A DNA stretch of 64,000 nt from Nicotiana tabacum (GCF_000715075.1 NC_134087.1:187953276-188017275), one strand, 5' to 3'; shown: positions 48,175 to 59,718, numbered from the stretch's first letter. The notes: generated by a model not told the origin, from the sequence alone. A program made the numbers and translations.

Positions 48175-48774
48175 CTAAACATCCAAAGCAAACGGCCTCT
48201 CACCGACCGGAATATTATCAAGACTGCCCATACTGGCTGACTTTCTGCTCAAAGCATTGGCCACCACATTGGCCTTTCCCGGGTGATATAAGATAGTGAT
48301 ATCATAATCCTTCAACAACTCCAACCATCTCCTCTGCATCAAATTCAACTCATTTTGCTTGAACAAATACTGAAGACTCTTGTGATTAGTGAACACCTCA
48401 CATGCCACGCCGTATAGATAATGCCTCTAAATCTTCAATGCATGAACAATGGCTGCCAACTCTGAATCATGGACTGGATAGTTCTTCTCATGAATCTTCA
48501 ACTGCCTCAAAGCATAGACAATGACCTTGCCATCCTGCATCAACACTACACCAAACCCAATACGGGAAGCATCGCAAAAAACTGTGTAAGGCCCTAAACC
48601 TGTGGGCAAAACCAACACCGGTGCGGTAATCAGAGTTGTCTTGAGTTTCTGAAAGCTCGCCTCACACTTGTCCGACCATCTGAACTGGGCACCCTTCTGG
48701 GTCAACCTAGTTATCGGGGCTGCAATAGATGAGAACCCCTCCACGAACCGACGATAGTAGCCTACCAATCCCAA
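48175..48774 (-). pseudogene. Gypsy RNase H domain
   Basis: The RT-RNase H connection [20 protein letters not shown] leads into RNase H motifs [37 protein letters not shown] and, after a stop near 48427, [30 protein letters not shown] and [15 protein letters not shown]. The domain removes the RNA strand during reverse transcription. It is broken by stops near 48427 and 48174. Confidence 0.88.
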
Positions 48775-50072
48775 GAAACTCTGAATCTCTGTAGCTGATG
48801 CTGGTCTAGGCTAGTTCTTGGCTGCCTCAATCTTCTTCGGATCAACCTGAATACCCTCTACTAATACAATATGACCTAGGAATGCAACTGAACTCAACCA
48901 AAACTCACACTTTGAGAACTTAGCATATAACTGACTATCCTTCAGAGTCTAAAGGACCACTCTAAAATGCTGCTCGTGCTCCTCCTGGCTGCGGGAATAT
49001 ATCAAAATATCATCAATGAAAACTATCACGAACGAGTCCAAATAAGGCCTGAACACTCGGTTCATCAAATCCATAAAAGCTGCTGGGGCATTTTTCAACC
49101 CAACTGACATGACCAAGAACTCATAATGTCCGTACCAAGTGCAGAAAGCTGTCTTAGGGACATCAGATGCCCTAATCCTCAACCTATGGTAGCCAGATCT
49201 CAAGTTGATCTTTGAAAATACCTTGGAACCCTAAAGCTGATCGAACAAATCGTCAATCTTCGGCAGTTGATATTTATTTTTGATTGTGACCTTGTTTAAC
49301 TATCGGTAATCAATGCACATTCTCATCGAACCATCCTTTTTCTTAACAAACAACACTGGCGCACCCCAAGGCGAAACGCTGGGTCTAATGAAACCCTTCT
49401 CAAGCAAGTCTTGTAACTTCTCCTTCAACTCTTTCAACTCTAGCGGGGCCATGCGATACGACGGGATAGATATGGGCTGAGTGCCCGGAGCCAAATCAAT
49501 GCATAAGTCAATATCCCTATCGGGCGGCATCCCTGGCAAGTCTGAAGGGAAAAACTCAGGAAACTCACGACCACTTGCACACAATCAATAGAAGGAACCT
49601 CAGCACTGGAATCATGAATGTAAGCCAAATAGGCCAAACACCCCTTCTCGACCATACGCCAAGCCTTCACATAAGAGATAATGCTACGGGTAGAATGACG
49701 AGGAGTTCCTCTCCACTTTAAACGAGGCATACCTGGTAAAGCCAAGGTCACAGTCTTGGCATGACAGTCCAAGATAGCATGGTAAGATGATAACCAATCC
49801 ATCCTTAAAATAACATCAAAGTCGACCATGTCCAAAAGCAACAAATCTACACGAGTCTCAAGACCCCCAATCACCACAATACAAGAACGATGGACTCGAT
49901 CAACCACAATAGAATTACCCACCGGTGTAGATACATAAACAGGAACACTCAATGAATCACTAGGCATGATCAGATACGGTGCAAAATAAGAAGACACATA
50001 CGAATATGTAGATCCTGGATCAAATAACACTAAAACATCTCTATCACAAACCAGAACCGTACCTGTGATCAC
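48775..50072 (-). pseudogene. Gypsy protease and reverse transcriptase
   Basis: Protease (RVP_2): LVLFDPGSTYSYVSSYFAPY and VILRMDWLSSYHAILDCHAK in frame 50072-49440. RT follows after a frameshift near 49580: [40 protein letters not shown], then stops in the LNKVTIKNK region, then [23 protein letters not shown] and the catalytic box FIDDILIYS, which is intact. Several stops are TAG at positions where the family has CAG (for example before LNKVTIKNK and after RVVL), consistent with C-to-T change. Confidence 0.88.
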
Positions 50073-50329
50073 TGCATCTGAAGACTCAGCCTCGGGCCTG
50101 GCTGGAAGGGCATAACATCAGGGCTGGGCCCCACCACCCTAAACTACCTCTCTAGGACGGCCTGCTATTAGCTGGCCTCCACCTCTGGCGGCCTAAGCTC
50201 CACCTCTAAGACCTCTACCTCCACCTCTAGCACCTCTACCCCCACCTCTAGCTGGCTAGGCAGTCTGTGGAATATCTGGTGCCTGAACCATAGCACGAGA
50301 ATCCTGATGCGGAGAACTACTCGAAGCTC

Positions 50330-51625
50330 GAGGGCAATACCTAGCAATGTGCCTCGTGTCGCCACAAGTAAAATAAGCCTTCGGCTGCTGGGGCTGACGA
50401 CCCTGAAAACTCTGAAGTGGTAGTGCACTGATAGGTGCTGGTGGTGCACTGAAGGACTACTGATCAGAATACTGCATCGGAGGACCACGACCACCTGAAG
50501 CACCGTGAGAAACCTGAAGAGCTGACTAAAAGGTCCTAGGAAGATGACCTCTACCATATTAATCTCTACCTCTAGACGAGGTACCACTAAATCTGCCTAA
50601 ATTGCGGGGCCTCTTATCCGACCCATGACCCCCTTCCTGCGACAGAACCATCTCAACTTTGCGGGCCACATTGGCCGCCTCTTGAAAAGTGATGTCACTC
50701 CCGGCCTCCTTGGACATCTGAAGACGAATCGCCTGAATAAAACCGTTGATAAACCTCCTCACCCTCTCTCTCTCTCGGTAGGAAGTATGACAAGAGCATG
50801 GCGAGCTAAGTCGATGAACCTGGTCTCATACTGACCATCATAGAACCCTACTGGAGGCACTCAAACTGCCTCCAATAGGCCTCTCTCTGAGTCACGGGGA
50901 GAAACTTCTCCAGAAACAACATTGTAAACTGCTCCCAAGTCAAAGATGGCGATCCGGCTGGCCTAGCTAAGCAATAATCCCTCCACCAAGTCTTGGCGGA
51001 TCCAAACAAGAAAAATGTAGCAAAATCGACCCCATTGGTCTCAACAATGCCCATGTTCCTAAGAACCTCATGGCAGCTATATAGGAAATCCTGGGGATCC
51101 TCAGAAGAAGCACCGTTGAAAGTAGTAGTGAAGAGCTTCGTGAACCTATCCAGCCTCCACAAAGTATCGGCAAACATCGCCGCTCCATCGCCAGTCTGAG
51201 ATGTGACAACCGGCTGAACTGCTCCAACTAGCTGAACCGCTAGAGACTGAATCTGGGGAGCTACCTGCTCCGGAGTGCGTGTAGCAGGAGTCTGAGCCCC
51301 TCCTCCAGCCTGAGAAGTGGCTGGTACTATAGGAAGCAAACCTGCTCAGGTAACACTTTCCATGAGGCCCACCAATCGGACCAGAGTTTCTTGAAGAACT
51401 GGGGTAGCAATAAACCCCTTTAGGACTTGAGCTGGGCCCACCAGAACTACTGGGGCCGGAACCTTCTCCTCAAAATCAACCTGAGGGTGCTGCTGTTTGG
51501 GGCTGAACTCTGCCCCTACCTCGGCCTCTAGCACTGCCTCGGCCTTGCCCTCTGCCCCTAGTGGAAGTTGCTGTTGGGGGCTCGATCTGCTGAGCGGTAG
51601 ATGAGGAAGCACGTGTTCTCGCCAT
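50330..51625 (-). pseudogene. Gypsy gag
   Basis: The likely start is the ATG at 51625 (MARTRASSSTAQ). An Arg/Gly-rich N-terminus breaks near 51483 by frameshift. The capsid region is 51339-50848 (LWRLDRFTKLFTTTFNGASS, KTWWRDYCLARPAGSPSLTW, LEKFLPVTQREAYWRQFE), followed by RRFINGFIQAIRLQMSKEAG. A zinc knuckle near 50330-50375 reads CGDTRHIARYCPR, but the first cysteine is Tyr, so the CCHC set is incomplete. Gag packages element RNA. Confidence 0.87.
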
Positions 51626-51801
51626 ATACGAAAGAACGAAGTAAAAATTCAATCAGTATTGGGAAATACAACGACAGGACAAGAAAGAACAAATGTGAAG
51701 TTTTCCTAACTCTGTAGCCTCTGGGGGATAAATACAGACGTCTCCATACCGATCCCTCAGACTCTACTAAGGTTGTCTGTGAACCGTGAGACCCATGTAA
51801 C

Positions 51802-51818
51802 CTAGTGCTATGATACCA
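51802..51818 (-). other. Primer binding site of minus-strand gypsy
   Basis: The minus strand reads TGGTATCATAGCACTAGG, starting a few bases inside the 5' LTR. It is an initiator tRNA-Met type site close to that of the plus-strand gypsy and of the LARD-like element. Confidence 0.75.
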
Positions 51819-52559
51819 ACTTGTCACGACTCGGAATTCCCACCCTCGGGAATCGTGATGGCACCTACCAATGTGAGCTAGGAAAGCCAACCCTTAACTA
51901 TCTACTACCTTTTTCATATTACCTCTTTTAAAACAAACATAGGGCGACAATATGAATAAAGCGGAAGTTAGGAAATAGGCGAAAGTCAACATTTATAAAG
52001 CTTAGAGCTACGTCTATTACCACTTTTAAACTTCAATACCCCAAACTTTGGTGTCACAGTACCACAGACTATCTAAGATTCACTACATACAAAGTCTAAA
52101 GAAAATACATAGTACTGTTCTTGAGCAAGAGATAAAGGAAACAAGAAATAGAGATAGAGGGAGACGCCAGGGCCCGCGGATATTGTAGGTCTACCTTGGG
52201 TCTCCGGATGGACTGAAGGAAGCCCTCCAACTACTGTCCGAAAGCTGCTCCAGGATCTGCACACAGTGCAGAGTGTAGTATCAGCACAACCGACCCCATG
52301 TACTAGTAAGTGCCTGGCCTAACCCCGGCGAAGTAGTGACGAGGCTAGGACCAGACTCCAGATAATCCTGTACAATTATACAATACATGGCGGAAAAGTA
52401 AATAGATTCTAAGCAATTAAAGCTGGGGAAGGGGAACATGCCTCGGGTATAGCTGATTAAGCAAAATATCGAGGAATAAATAAGGATGCTAACAATATAA
52501 CTTCTAGCACAGAAAAAGAAAAGTAAAGACAACTTTCACTTCAAGTTTCCATTTTGTTG

Positions 52560-52795
52560 CAGGCGTGCAACCCGATCCCATTTCTCATATCTTGTGGTAG
52601 GCATACCACCTGCTCCCATTTCATAATATCTTGTGGTAGGCTTACCACCCGCTCCCATTTCATAATATCTTGTGGTAGGCATACCACCCGCTCCCATTGC
52701 ATAATATCTTGTGGTAGGCGTACCACCCACTACCATTTCATAATATCTTGTGGTAGGCATACCACCCGCTCCCATTTCATAATATCCTACAATTT
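52560..52795 (-). repeat. 39-bp hairpin minisatellite in 5' LTR
   Basis: About six units of the GTGGTAGGCGTACCACC type. The first, GCAGGCGTGCAACCCGATCC, is a diverged edge unit that also appears at the far edge of the array at 60100-60130 in the plus-strand gypsy. Confidence 0.9.
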
Positions 52796-53679
52796 CAAGG
52801 AATCCCGGCAAGGGAAAATAATCAATATAACAACTTCCTGGCAAGGGAACACAACAATGTAATAATATTCCCAGCAAGGGAACAACAATATTGAAATAGT
52901 TATCCCGGCAAGGGAGAATCAGCTATAACTAATCTCAACTTAGCTTGTACTCAGTTCAATTATTGAAAATGCTCAATCATAGAAGATCATTAAGTAAAAC
53001 ACCCAAGTGTCATTTAAGAACATAACAACTTTCAATTTAAGACTCACGGTCATGCTTGACACCAACGTATAAATACTCATCACCATGCCTATACGTCGTA
53101 CTCAACAGGAAGCAAGTAGAAAATATGACTCAAATCCTAATCTCTCAAGCTAGGGTTAGACCAAACACTTACCTCGATGCCTTGATCACCACTCAAGTCT
53201 CAATTATAGCTTTACCCCTCGATTCCACCACCAATCGGCTCGAATCTAGTCACAAGTAACTTAATTACATCAATAAGTGCTAAATGAATCAACCGCAATG
53301 CATGAAAATGAGTTTTCCAAAGTTTTACCAGAAAAACGTCAAAATCACCCCCGGGCCTACATGGTAGAAACTCGAGGTTCGGACCAAAACCTGGTTACTC
53401 ATTTCCCCCCGAACCCAAATATATAATTTGTTTTGAAATCGGACCTTAAATTGATTTTCAAATCCCCAATTTTAGAAAAACCCTAGGTTCTACCAAAACA
53501 CCCAATTTTCCCCATGAAAATCTTTGATTTGAAGTTGAAATCATGTTAAAAGATGTTAAGGAGTGAAGAAAATGAGTTAGAAATCACTTACCAACGTTTT
53601 GGAGAAGAAAGGTTGTTTGAAAAAATGCCTCTTATGTTTTTGGGGTTTTGAAAAGTGAAAAATAACTGAAATTCCCGTT

Positions 53680-53687
53680 TATTTATA
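53680..53687 (-). promoter_or_regulatory. TATA-like box in 5' LTR
   Basis: TATAAATA on the minus strand just downstream of the palindromic cluster (53700-53890). By position it is a plausible core promoter of the gypsy transcript; there are no expression data. Confidence 0.5.
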
Positions 53688-53699
53688 ACCCTCTCGGAC

Positions 53700-53890
53700 C
53701 CCCCTGTGCGGACCGCATCAAATGGACCACGGCCGCACAGGCCTCCCTGAAGACCTGCAGTTCAGCACCTTGTGCGGACCGCACAAATGCAACTGCGGTA
53801 GCACAGCCTCCACCGCGCTCCGCACAAAGGCGACCGCGGCCGCGCTGGCCCCTCTACCGTCACACGCGATTTCTCGCGGACCGCACTAGA
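53700..53890. repeat. Self-complementary GCGGACCGCA cluster, 5' LTR
   Basis: GTGCGGACCGCAC, GACCGCGGCCGCG and CGCGGACCGCAC words, the counterpart of 45715-45900 with some differences. It begins about 718 bp into the LTR in element orientation. Confidence 0.75.
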
Positions 53891-55054
53891 GGCTTCAGAG
53901 ACCTGCAACTTCCTAAACTGCAACATTTGATTTTCTAAGCCTAAGGCATCCCAGAACCTACTCGAAACTCACCCGAGCCCTCAAAACTCCAACCCAAGTA
54001 TACACACAACCTCAAAAACATCCTACGGACATATTCGTATAATCAAATTACAAAAATAATATCACGAGCATCGAATTAAACCTCGACATCAATGAAATTT
54101 CTCAAAACTCTTTTAAACATCAAATTTCTCAATTAAGGTCTTGATCGCATCAAATGACGTCTGTTTTCAACCAAATTTCACAGGAATGACTCAAGTCATA
54201 TATAAGACCTGTACCGGGCGCCGGAACCAAAATAGGAGCCTGATACCATTGCTTTCTAATCAGTTTTCATTTCAAATTTCCTTAAACAATTTCACTTAAA
54301 AATTCATTTCTCGGGCTTGGGACCTCGGAATTCGATTCCGGGCATACGCCCAAGTCCCATATTTGTCTACAGACCCTCCGGGATCGTTGAATCACAGATT
54401 CGGATCCGTTTACTTAAAATATTGATCGAAGTTAAATTTATTCATTTTAACATCAAAACTTAGCATTTTTCATAAAGTTTCATATTTAAGATTTTCGGCT
54501 ATACTCCTGGATTGCACACGCAAATCGAGGAAACTCTAATGAGGTTTTCAAGGCCTCAGAGACACAAAAATCAACTGAAAGCAAGTGATTACCCTTTGGG
54601 TCGTCACAGGTCGATTTTATTAAAAAATAAAATTACCGACTGAATTCGGTCGATTTTAAAATGACCGGCCGAATTAACCGATCGATTTTGATCGGTTTTT
54701 TAATATTAATTTTAATTTATTTTAAATGAAAACCGATCAAAGTTGGTCGGTTTCTTGAAAAATAAATTTCGCGGGACTCAAAAATAGTTTCCCGCATTTT
54801 TACACCAAAGAAAACATACCAAAGTAGGTCGGTTTTGTAAAAACAAAATTAAAAAATAAAATATTTTAAAAAATCGACCGGTTTTGATCAGTTTTTTGAC
54901 CGACCAAAATTGATCGGTCGACCCTGATAGGTTTTTGCCGAATTTCTAGTAGTGGAGACTCCACGAAAGAATTCTTGGACCTATATTTGTAAAAAAAGGT
55001 TTTGTTGAAAATAGAGAGTTAGTTGTTCATGATGATTAACCCCAACTAGCCTAG

Positions 55055-56264
55055 TGTCACGGGGGCGTTTTTGGTCAGCTGTGAGTCATACCCGCACGAC
55101 AATTAAGTTGTGCACTTGACTCAACCTTTCCCAACACTTAGCCAAATTTTCAACAAGTTTGGCCTTACATGAATTTAGGCAACAAATATATAGAGAACAC
55201 AATCAAATACGGGAAAATCTCGACCTTTGTATTAATTCAAAAATCTACAAAGGAAATCCTCACTTTGCTATGAACACAAGTCGTTCACAACCCACTTCGT
55301 GTAGCCAAGATCATAAGTCGATCTTGCACACTAAAATATGCCCAATGCCTAGCCTTAGCCTCTTTTTGAAACACTTAGAAAACCTCATGTTTCTCTCTTA
55401 TTTCCCTTACTAAATTTCACATGAAATTCCAACTTCAAATCTGACTAAGTCCAAAGGCACCTGTTTATAGCACATAGGCAGCCTTTGGGACTTGACAACA
55501 CATGAAAACTTATTGTCTACAGCTTTTGCCACTTGGCGGGCTAAGACTAAATCTGTTCCTATCTTGTAGTTGACATCCCCAACTACATAGGCCATGTTCT
55601 ATACGAGATGATAGTGGATACAAGCACTAAACAATCATGGGTACAAGTAGTTACAAAAAGGTAATCGCTCACTACTTTGGCATGTGCACTGCAAGTGCCC
55701 TTTGACTTGGTCAGCTGTTGCACGCCCAAGGCTGGCATTGCGCCCAGCCTTGGCTCATTTTGATATTGCTCCGCACCAATGCCTTGTCCGCAACCTACTG
55801 TGATTTTTTCGCACACACCCGACGCCACTGCCGGCCGCCCATGCCTTTACCGAATTTCTGCCTTGCCCATATCAATACTTGTTTCACCCATGCTATTGCT
55901 TGTCTTTTGCTTCACATAGCCTTGTCTTAGCTATTGAAAGTCTTTGCCATCATCCCGCACTGCCGCCTTAGCTTAGCCTGCACTTGGCACTGCCACAACC
56001 CAAAGTACCAGTGTAATTGACTTTGCGCGTATGCCATGCCATACCTCCCCAACTTAACCATGCTACCTTCTTAAGCCTTTGCCAAGTATATCTTGCCTGC
56101 CCCAAGAACTTGGCCAATAATTGCCCATAACAACCCATATGATAATGTCTTTTTCATTGTCCGCATGATCGTTTTGCCCGCACATAGACTAATGGCAAGG
56201 CCATTGCGCCCAATCCTTGCTACAACCGTGTCATGCCCGATGTCAAAGAGTCAGGCCCCTAACA
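55055..56264. mobile_element. Solo LTR of unassigned family, TSD CCTAG
   Basis: 1210 bp from TGTCACGGGGGCG to GGCCCCTAACA with CCTAG on both sides (55050-55054 and 56265-56269). TG...CA ends plus a 5-bp duplication identify an LTR. No PBS or PPT adjoins it, so it is a solo LTR. It is unlike the other LTRs here and is rich in TTGCC/GCCCA motifs. It lies just downstream of the LysM gene fragment. Confidence 0.78.
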
Positions 56265-56281
56265 CCTAGCTACTTGAAGTT

Positions 56282-56376
56282 TCAAGCTGCTGCACCAGCA
56301 ACGCAAAACCATTGACCCTCGAACATTTTTATCGCAGTGAAGATTTGGATTCAGATTGTTGAATCCTTCTGTTCCG
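56282..56376 (-). pseudogene. 3' fragment of a second LysM gene
   Basis: The minus strand encodes GTEGFNNLNPNLHCDK, then, after a one-base shift, MFEGQWFCVAGAAA and a stop at 56282-56284. This is the C-terminal half of the same single-LysM protein type as the gene at 42677. The bases beyond the stop (CTTCAAGTAG) also resemble that gene's downstream sequence. The upstream half, signal peptide exon and intron are absent. Confidence 0.8.
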
Positions 56377-56452
56377 AGCTATGTACAAACGACTATCATT
56401 TGATTTTACTCCATGTCATGTTTCAGTAAATAATAAAATCACTATCTCAAGT

Positions 56453-56630
56453 TAGAGACAAAACCAGGATTTGAAGGTTATGGGTTCAGGATTCAAGTTC
56501 TTTCAAGTTATTGGGTTCTAACTTAATAATATCTGTATATTCAATGAATTTTCTAAGACAAATATAAGGTTTGAACCAAAGCTAATGGGTTCGGTCGAAT
56601 CCATAACCAAAAGGCTGGCTCCGCCCTTAT
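56453..56630. mobile_element. Short MITE-like inverted-repeat element
   Basis: Left part ACCAGGATTTGAAGGTTATGGGTTC and right part GGGTTCGGTCGAATCCATAACC...GGCTGGCTCCGCCC are diverged inverted copies (GGCGGAGCCAGGATTT type), a common Solanaceae MITE pattern. No target duplication was verified. Confidence 0.4.
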
Positions 56631-56741
56631 TTCGAGAAATTGTTGCATTAAGGAAATTAATTGCTTGTAAATGATAGTTACCTAAACAACTAAAATACCG
56701 TACATAAACCTGAAATAGTTTTGCATCCCAGGGTGTGGCCT

Positions 56742-57390
56742 CAGGGGCGTATCTAGGGGGTTCCATGGGGCACTTGAACTCATGCTCCCCTCCCTAAATC
56801 ATGTATAGTAATGTTATTTTTTTTAAATACTTAAATATATGTGTGTGCACCCATGCTCAAAGTATTATATGATGTGATAGTTACTGAGTGTACATCTCTA
56901 AGTGATATTGCAAGGTCAAATCTTATGTCAATCTTGTTGGTTTTTTCCTTTTTTTTCTAGAACTAGACGTCCACGGGAGATAGACATGTCTAGTGTCACT
57001 TTTGGCGTATTAAAAGTACTTTTTCTCTTTATTTCTTTTTTTTGTTTGATTTATTATTTCAAGATTTTCGCACATTAAAATTTTGATTCTTCTTTTGTCA
57101 TCATAAAATCTTATATGATTAAACAAAATGTGTATATTAACATTAGTAGCAGTGTATGATGTAACATATAGTCAATGAGTTCAACTGATCTCTATATATT
57201 TTCAACTTGAAAAATAGATATAGATGTAAGAAAATTACTATTAAAAAAAATTAATTTTGAATTTATAATTCCAAAGGTGTAATGGGTGCAAAATAGTAAG
57301 AACTGAAGGTTGAACACGTAAAATTTATATCTTGGATCCACCTCTTTTTAGTAGTGCACCCATCCTGCCAAAATCCTGAATCTGCCTCTG
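56742..57390. mobile_element. Non-autonomous hAT-type element, 8-bp TSD
   Basis: 649 bp flanked by perfect TGTGGCCT (56734-56741 and 57391-57398). Ends are CAGGGGCGTATCTAGG and, reversed, CAGAGGCAGATTCAGG. No transposase. The 8-bp duplication with CAG(G/A)GGC-type ends fits the hAT superfamily. Confidence 0.8.
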
Positions 57391-57398
57391 TGTGGCCT

Positions 57399-57653
57399 AG
57401 TGGTCAATAATACTGGCAGTTGAAAATGCAGACTTTGTACAATTAAGTTAATAATTGTATCAACACACATAATTACTAATGTTAATTTGGTGCCATTGGG
57501 CCTCAAAATATCGAGCCCGGAACCCATAGGTATATATATATAATTTGTACAATTAAGTTATTAAAAAATATGAATTTAAATTATAAAACAAACACATAAT
57601 TATTAATGATAGTTTAGTGAACCTCATGCTTCACTACTCTCCTTTTAATATAA
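57399..57653. other. Spacer with a diverged direct repeat
   Basis: TTTGTACAATTAAGTTA followed by CACATAATTA(C/T)TAATG occurs twice (from about 57434 and about 57546), so a segment of roughly 60-75 bp is duplicated. No gene. Confidence 0.5.
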
Positions 57654-57775
57654 CTAGTATTAGTACCCGCGCGATGCGCGAACACAAATCATGTTAAACT
57701 GTGGTGTTGGTTATTTGAACCATGTGCAAATAACCTTAAAATATAAACCTCTCAGATAAAAATTATATAACATTA
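57654..57775 (-). mobile_element. Candidate Helitron 3' end
   Basis: On the minus strand a GC hairpin CGCGC-ATC-GCGCG (57668-57680) is followed by about ten bases (GGTACTAATA) and CTAG (57654-57657), then T. That is the layout of plant Helitron 3' termini (hairpin, 10-12 nt, CTRR, insertion at A/T). The rest of the element would lie to the right, beyond the gypsy insertion at 57776. Confidence 0.5.
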
Positions 57776-58504
57776 TGTGACGACCCAAAGGGTCATCACT
57801 GGTTTTCTCTCTTTTTTCGTGCTTCCGAGGCCTTGAAAACCTCACCTTTAGTTGCTTTGATTTGCGTGCACAGTCCGGGCGCGTAGCCAGAAAAGCTTAT
57901 GTGTTAAATTATGTGAAATTTGATAAATTGTGGCTTTAAAATGGTTAAAGTTGACTTTGGTCAACATTTTAGGTAAACAGACCCGGATCCATAATTTGAC
58001 AGTCCCGGAGGGTCCGTAGAAAAATATGGGACTCGGGCGTATGCCCGGAATTGAAATCCGAGGTCCCAATCCCGAGAAATGAATTTTTAAAAGAAATTAT
58101 TTTTCTGAAATTTATTCGGAAATTTGAAATAAAAATGAATTAGAAAGCATTGGTATCTGGCCCGTATTTTGGTTCCGATGCGCGGTACAGGTCTTATATG
58201 TGGTTTAAGAGCTTTCTGTGAAATTTGATTGAAATCGGACGTCGTTTGACGTGTTTCGGACTTAAAACTCTAAGTTTGAAAGTTTATGAAGTTTGATGAA
58301 AAAGTGATGATTTTGAGGTTTGATTCCTCGTTTATGATGTTATTTTGGCGATTTAATTGCATGGTTAAGTTTGTAGGATGTTTTTGAGTTAGTGTGAGTG
58401 TTTGGTTAGGAGCCCCGAGGGCTCGGGAGTGTTTCGTAAGTGTTTCGGAGTGGTTTTGGCCTTAGAAAAGTTGCAGAAGTTTCAGTTCTGGTGTTCTGGT
58501 ATCT

Positions 58505-58800
58505 AGTTCTATGCGATCGCATAGGTAGCATTGCGATTGCATAGAGTAATCCTTCAGGTGCCCCACATTTGTCCTATGTGATCGCATAGATTCATCGGCG
58601 ATCGCATAGCTTAGCAAGATCCTTCAATGCGAACGCAACCTTTAATCCGCGTTCGCATTTCATTAAATCCAAACCTGGAATGCACAACCTTTTGTTCTAT
58701 GCGTTCGCAGCAGCTCTTCCGTGATTGCAATGACCAGCTTCCCCTTACCCTATGTGATCGCATTACCTTCTTCACGATCGCATAGGGCATTTTTGCCCAG
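58505..58800. repeat. Self-complementary TATGCGATCGCATA cluster
   Basis: Repeated CTATGCGATCGCATAGG and relatives (GTGATCGCATA, GCGATCGCATAG, AATGCGAACGCA) in both orientations, several being perfect palindromes. It begins about 730 bp into the LTR and ends just before the TATA-like TTTAAATA. Confidence 0.8.
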
Positions 58801-59718
58801 TGATTTTTAAATACCCAAAACAAAACAGTGACGAGATTTAGTCCATATTTTACACGAGTTCTTCTTCTCCACAGCTCTTGAGCGAATTTTTGAGCACTTC
58901 TTCACCAAAGTTTCTTGGGTAAGTAAATTCCCACTCATTTCCTTCATCTTCCTTCATTAATTAGTGAGTTTCTAAACATAAAATCATGAAATCAAAGTAG
59001 AAATTAGGGGTTTTGGGTAGAGTTAGGTTTTTGGGAATTTTGAGTGATTCAACCTCAATTTGGGGTCGGATCTTAAAATAAATTATATATTCGGGCTCGT
59101 GGATGAATGGGTGATATGAATTTGGTCTGAACCTCATGTTTTGACCAAGCGGGCCCGAGGTCGATTTTTGGAATTTTGGGAAGAAAGCTTAGAAATCTAT
59201 GTTTAGACATTAGGTTTGATTTGTTTAGCTTATATTGATACTATAAAGTCGATATTTCATAGATTTGATTGAGTTGGAGTCGAATTCGATAGGGAAAGCG
59301 GTCGTTGTGGATTAATTTAGCTGTGGAAGTTGAGGTAAGTGTTCGGTCTAACTCTAGCTTGAGGGATTAGGAGTTGAGTCTTACTTACTACTTGCTTTGT
59401 GTTGTGTCCGACGTATAGGCATGGTGACGAGTATCTATACGTTGGGGGTTGAGCATGACCGTGAGTCCTAAATTGCTAAATTGTTGTATTCTTAAGTAAT
59501 GCTTATAAGAACTTGGTTGAATATCTTTGAAACTGAGCAAGTAAATGTTATGATTGAGCATTTGTATTAATTGTGTTAAGTAAAAATTGAGTAAATTGGT
59601 TATAGGTGGATCTCCCTTGCCGGGATAGTTGATTTGGTATCTTGTTCCCTTGCCGGAAAACTTATTATGTTATCTTGCTCCCTTGTCGGGATTATCCTGT
59701 GATACTATGTTGGACTGA

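Larger units (their letters stand above)
44456..54608 (-). mobile_element. Complete Ty3/gypsy element (Tekay/Del-like chromovirus)
   Basis: 10,153 bp on the minus strand. Its 5' LTR is 51822-54608 and its 3' LTR 44456-46615, with a PBS (51802-51818), a PPT (46616-46627) and perfect GGTCG duplications (44451-44455 and 54609-54613). Internal order is gag, protease, RT, RNase H, integrase, then a C-terminal chromodomain-like block, as in chromoviruses. Long LTRs plus this block suggest the Tekay/Del clade. Many stops and several frameshifts make it inactive. The 3' LTR lacks about 0.6 kb present in the 5' LTR. Confidence 0.93.
51822..54608 (-). repeat. 5' LTR of minus-strand gypsy
   Basis: 2787 bp, TG...CA. 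It contains a palindromic cluster (53700-53890), TATAAATA (53680-53687) and a 39-bp minisatellite (52560-52795), plus the stretch 51895-52590 that is missing from the 3' LTR. Confidence 0.9.
44091..54953. mobile_element. GGTCGGT-rich CACTA-like element, split by gypsy
   Basis: 44091-44455 and 54609-54953 share many ACCGACCAAAGTTGGTCGGT-type palindromic words. The right border reads CGAATTTCTAGTAGTG (54938-54953), whose complement CACTACTAGAAATTCGGCAA is a typical CACTA terminus with subterminal repeats. The left terminus was not found, so the left limit is approximate. The gypsy element 44456-54608 inserted inside one GGTCG word. The element also contains a tRNA-Gly-like sequence. Confidence 0.6.
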
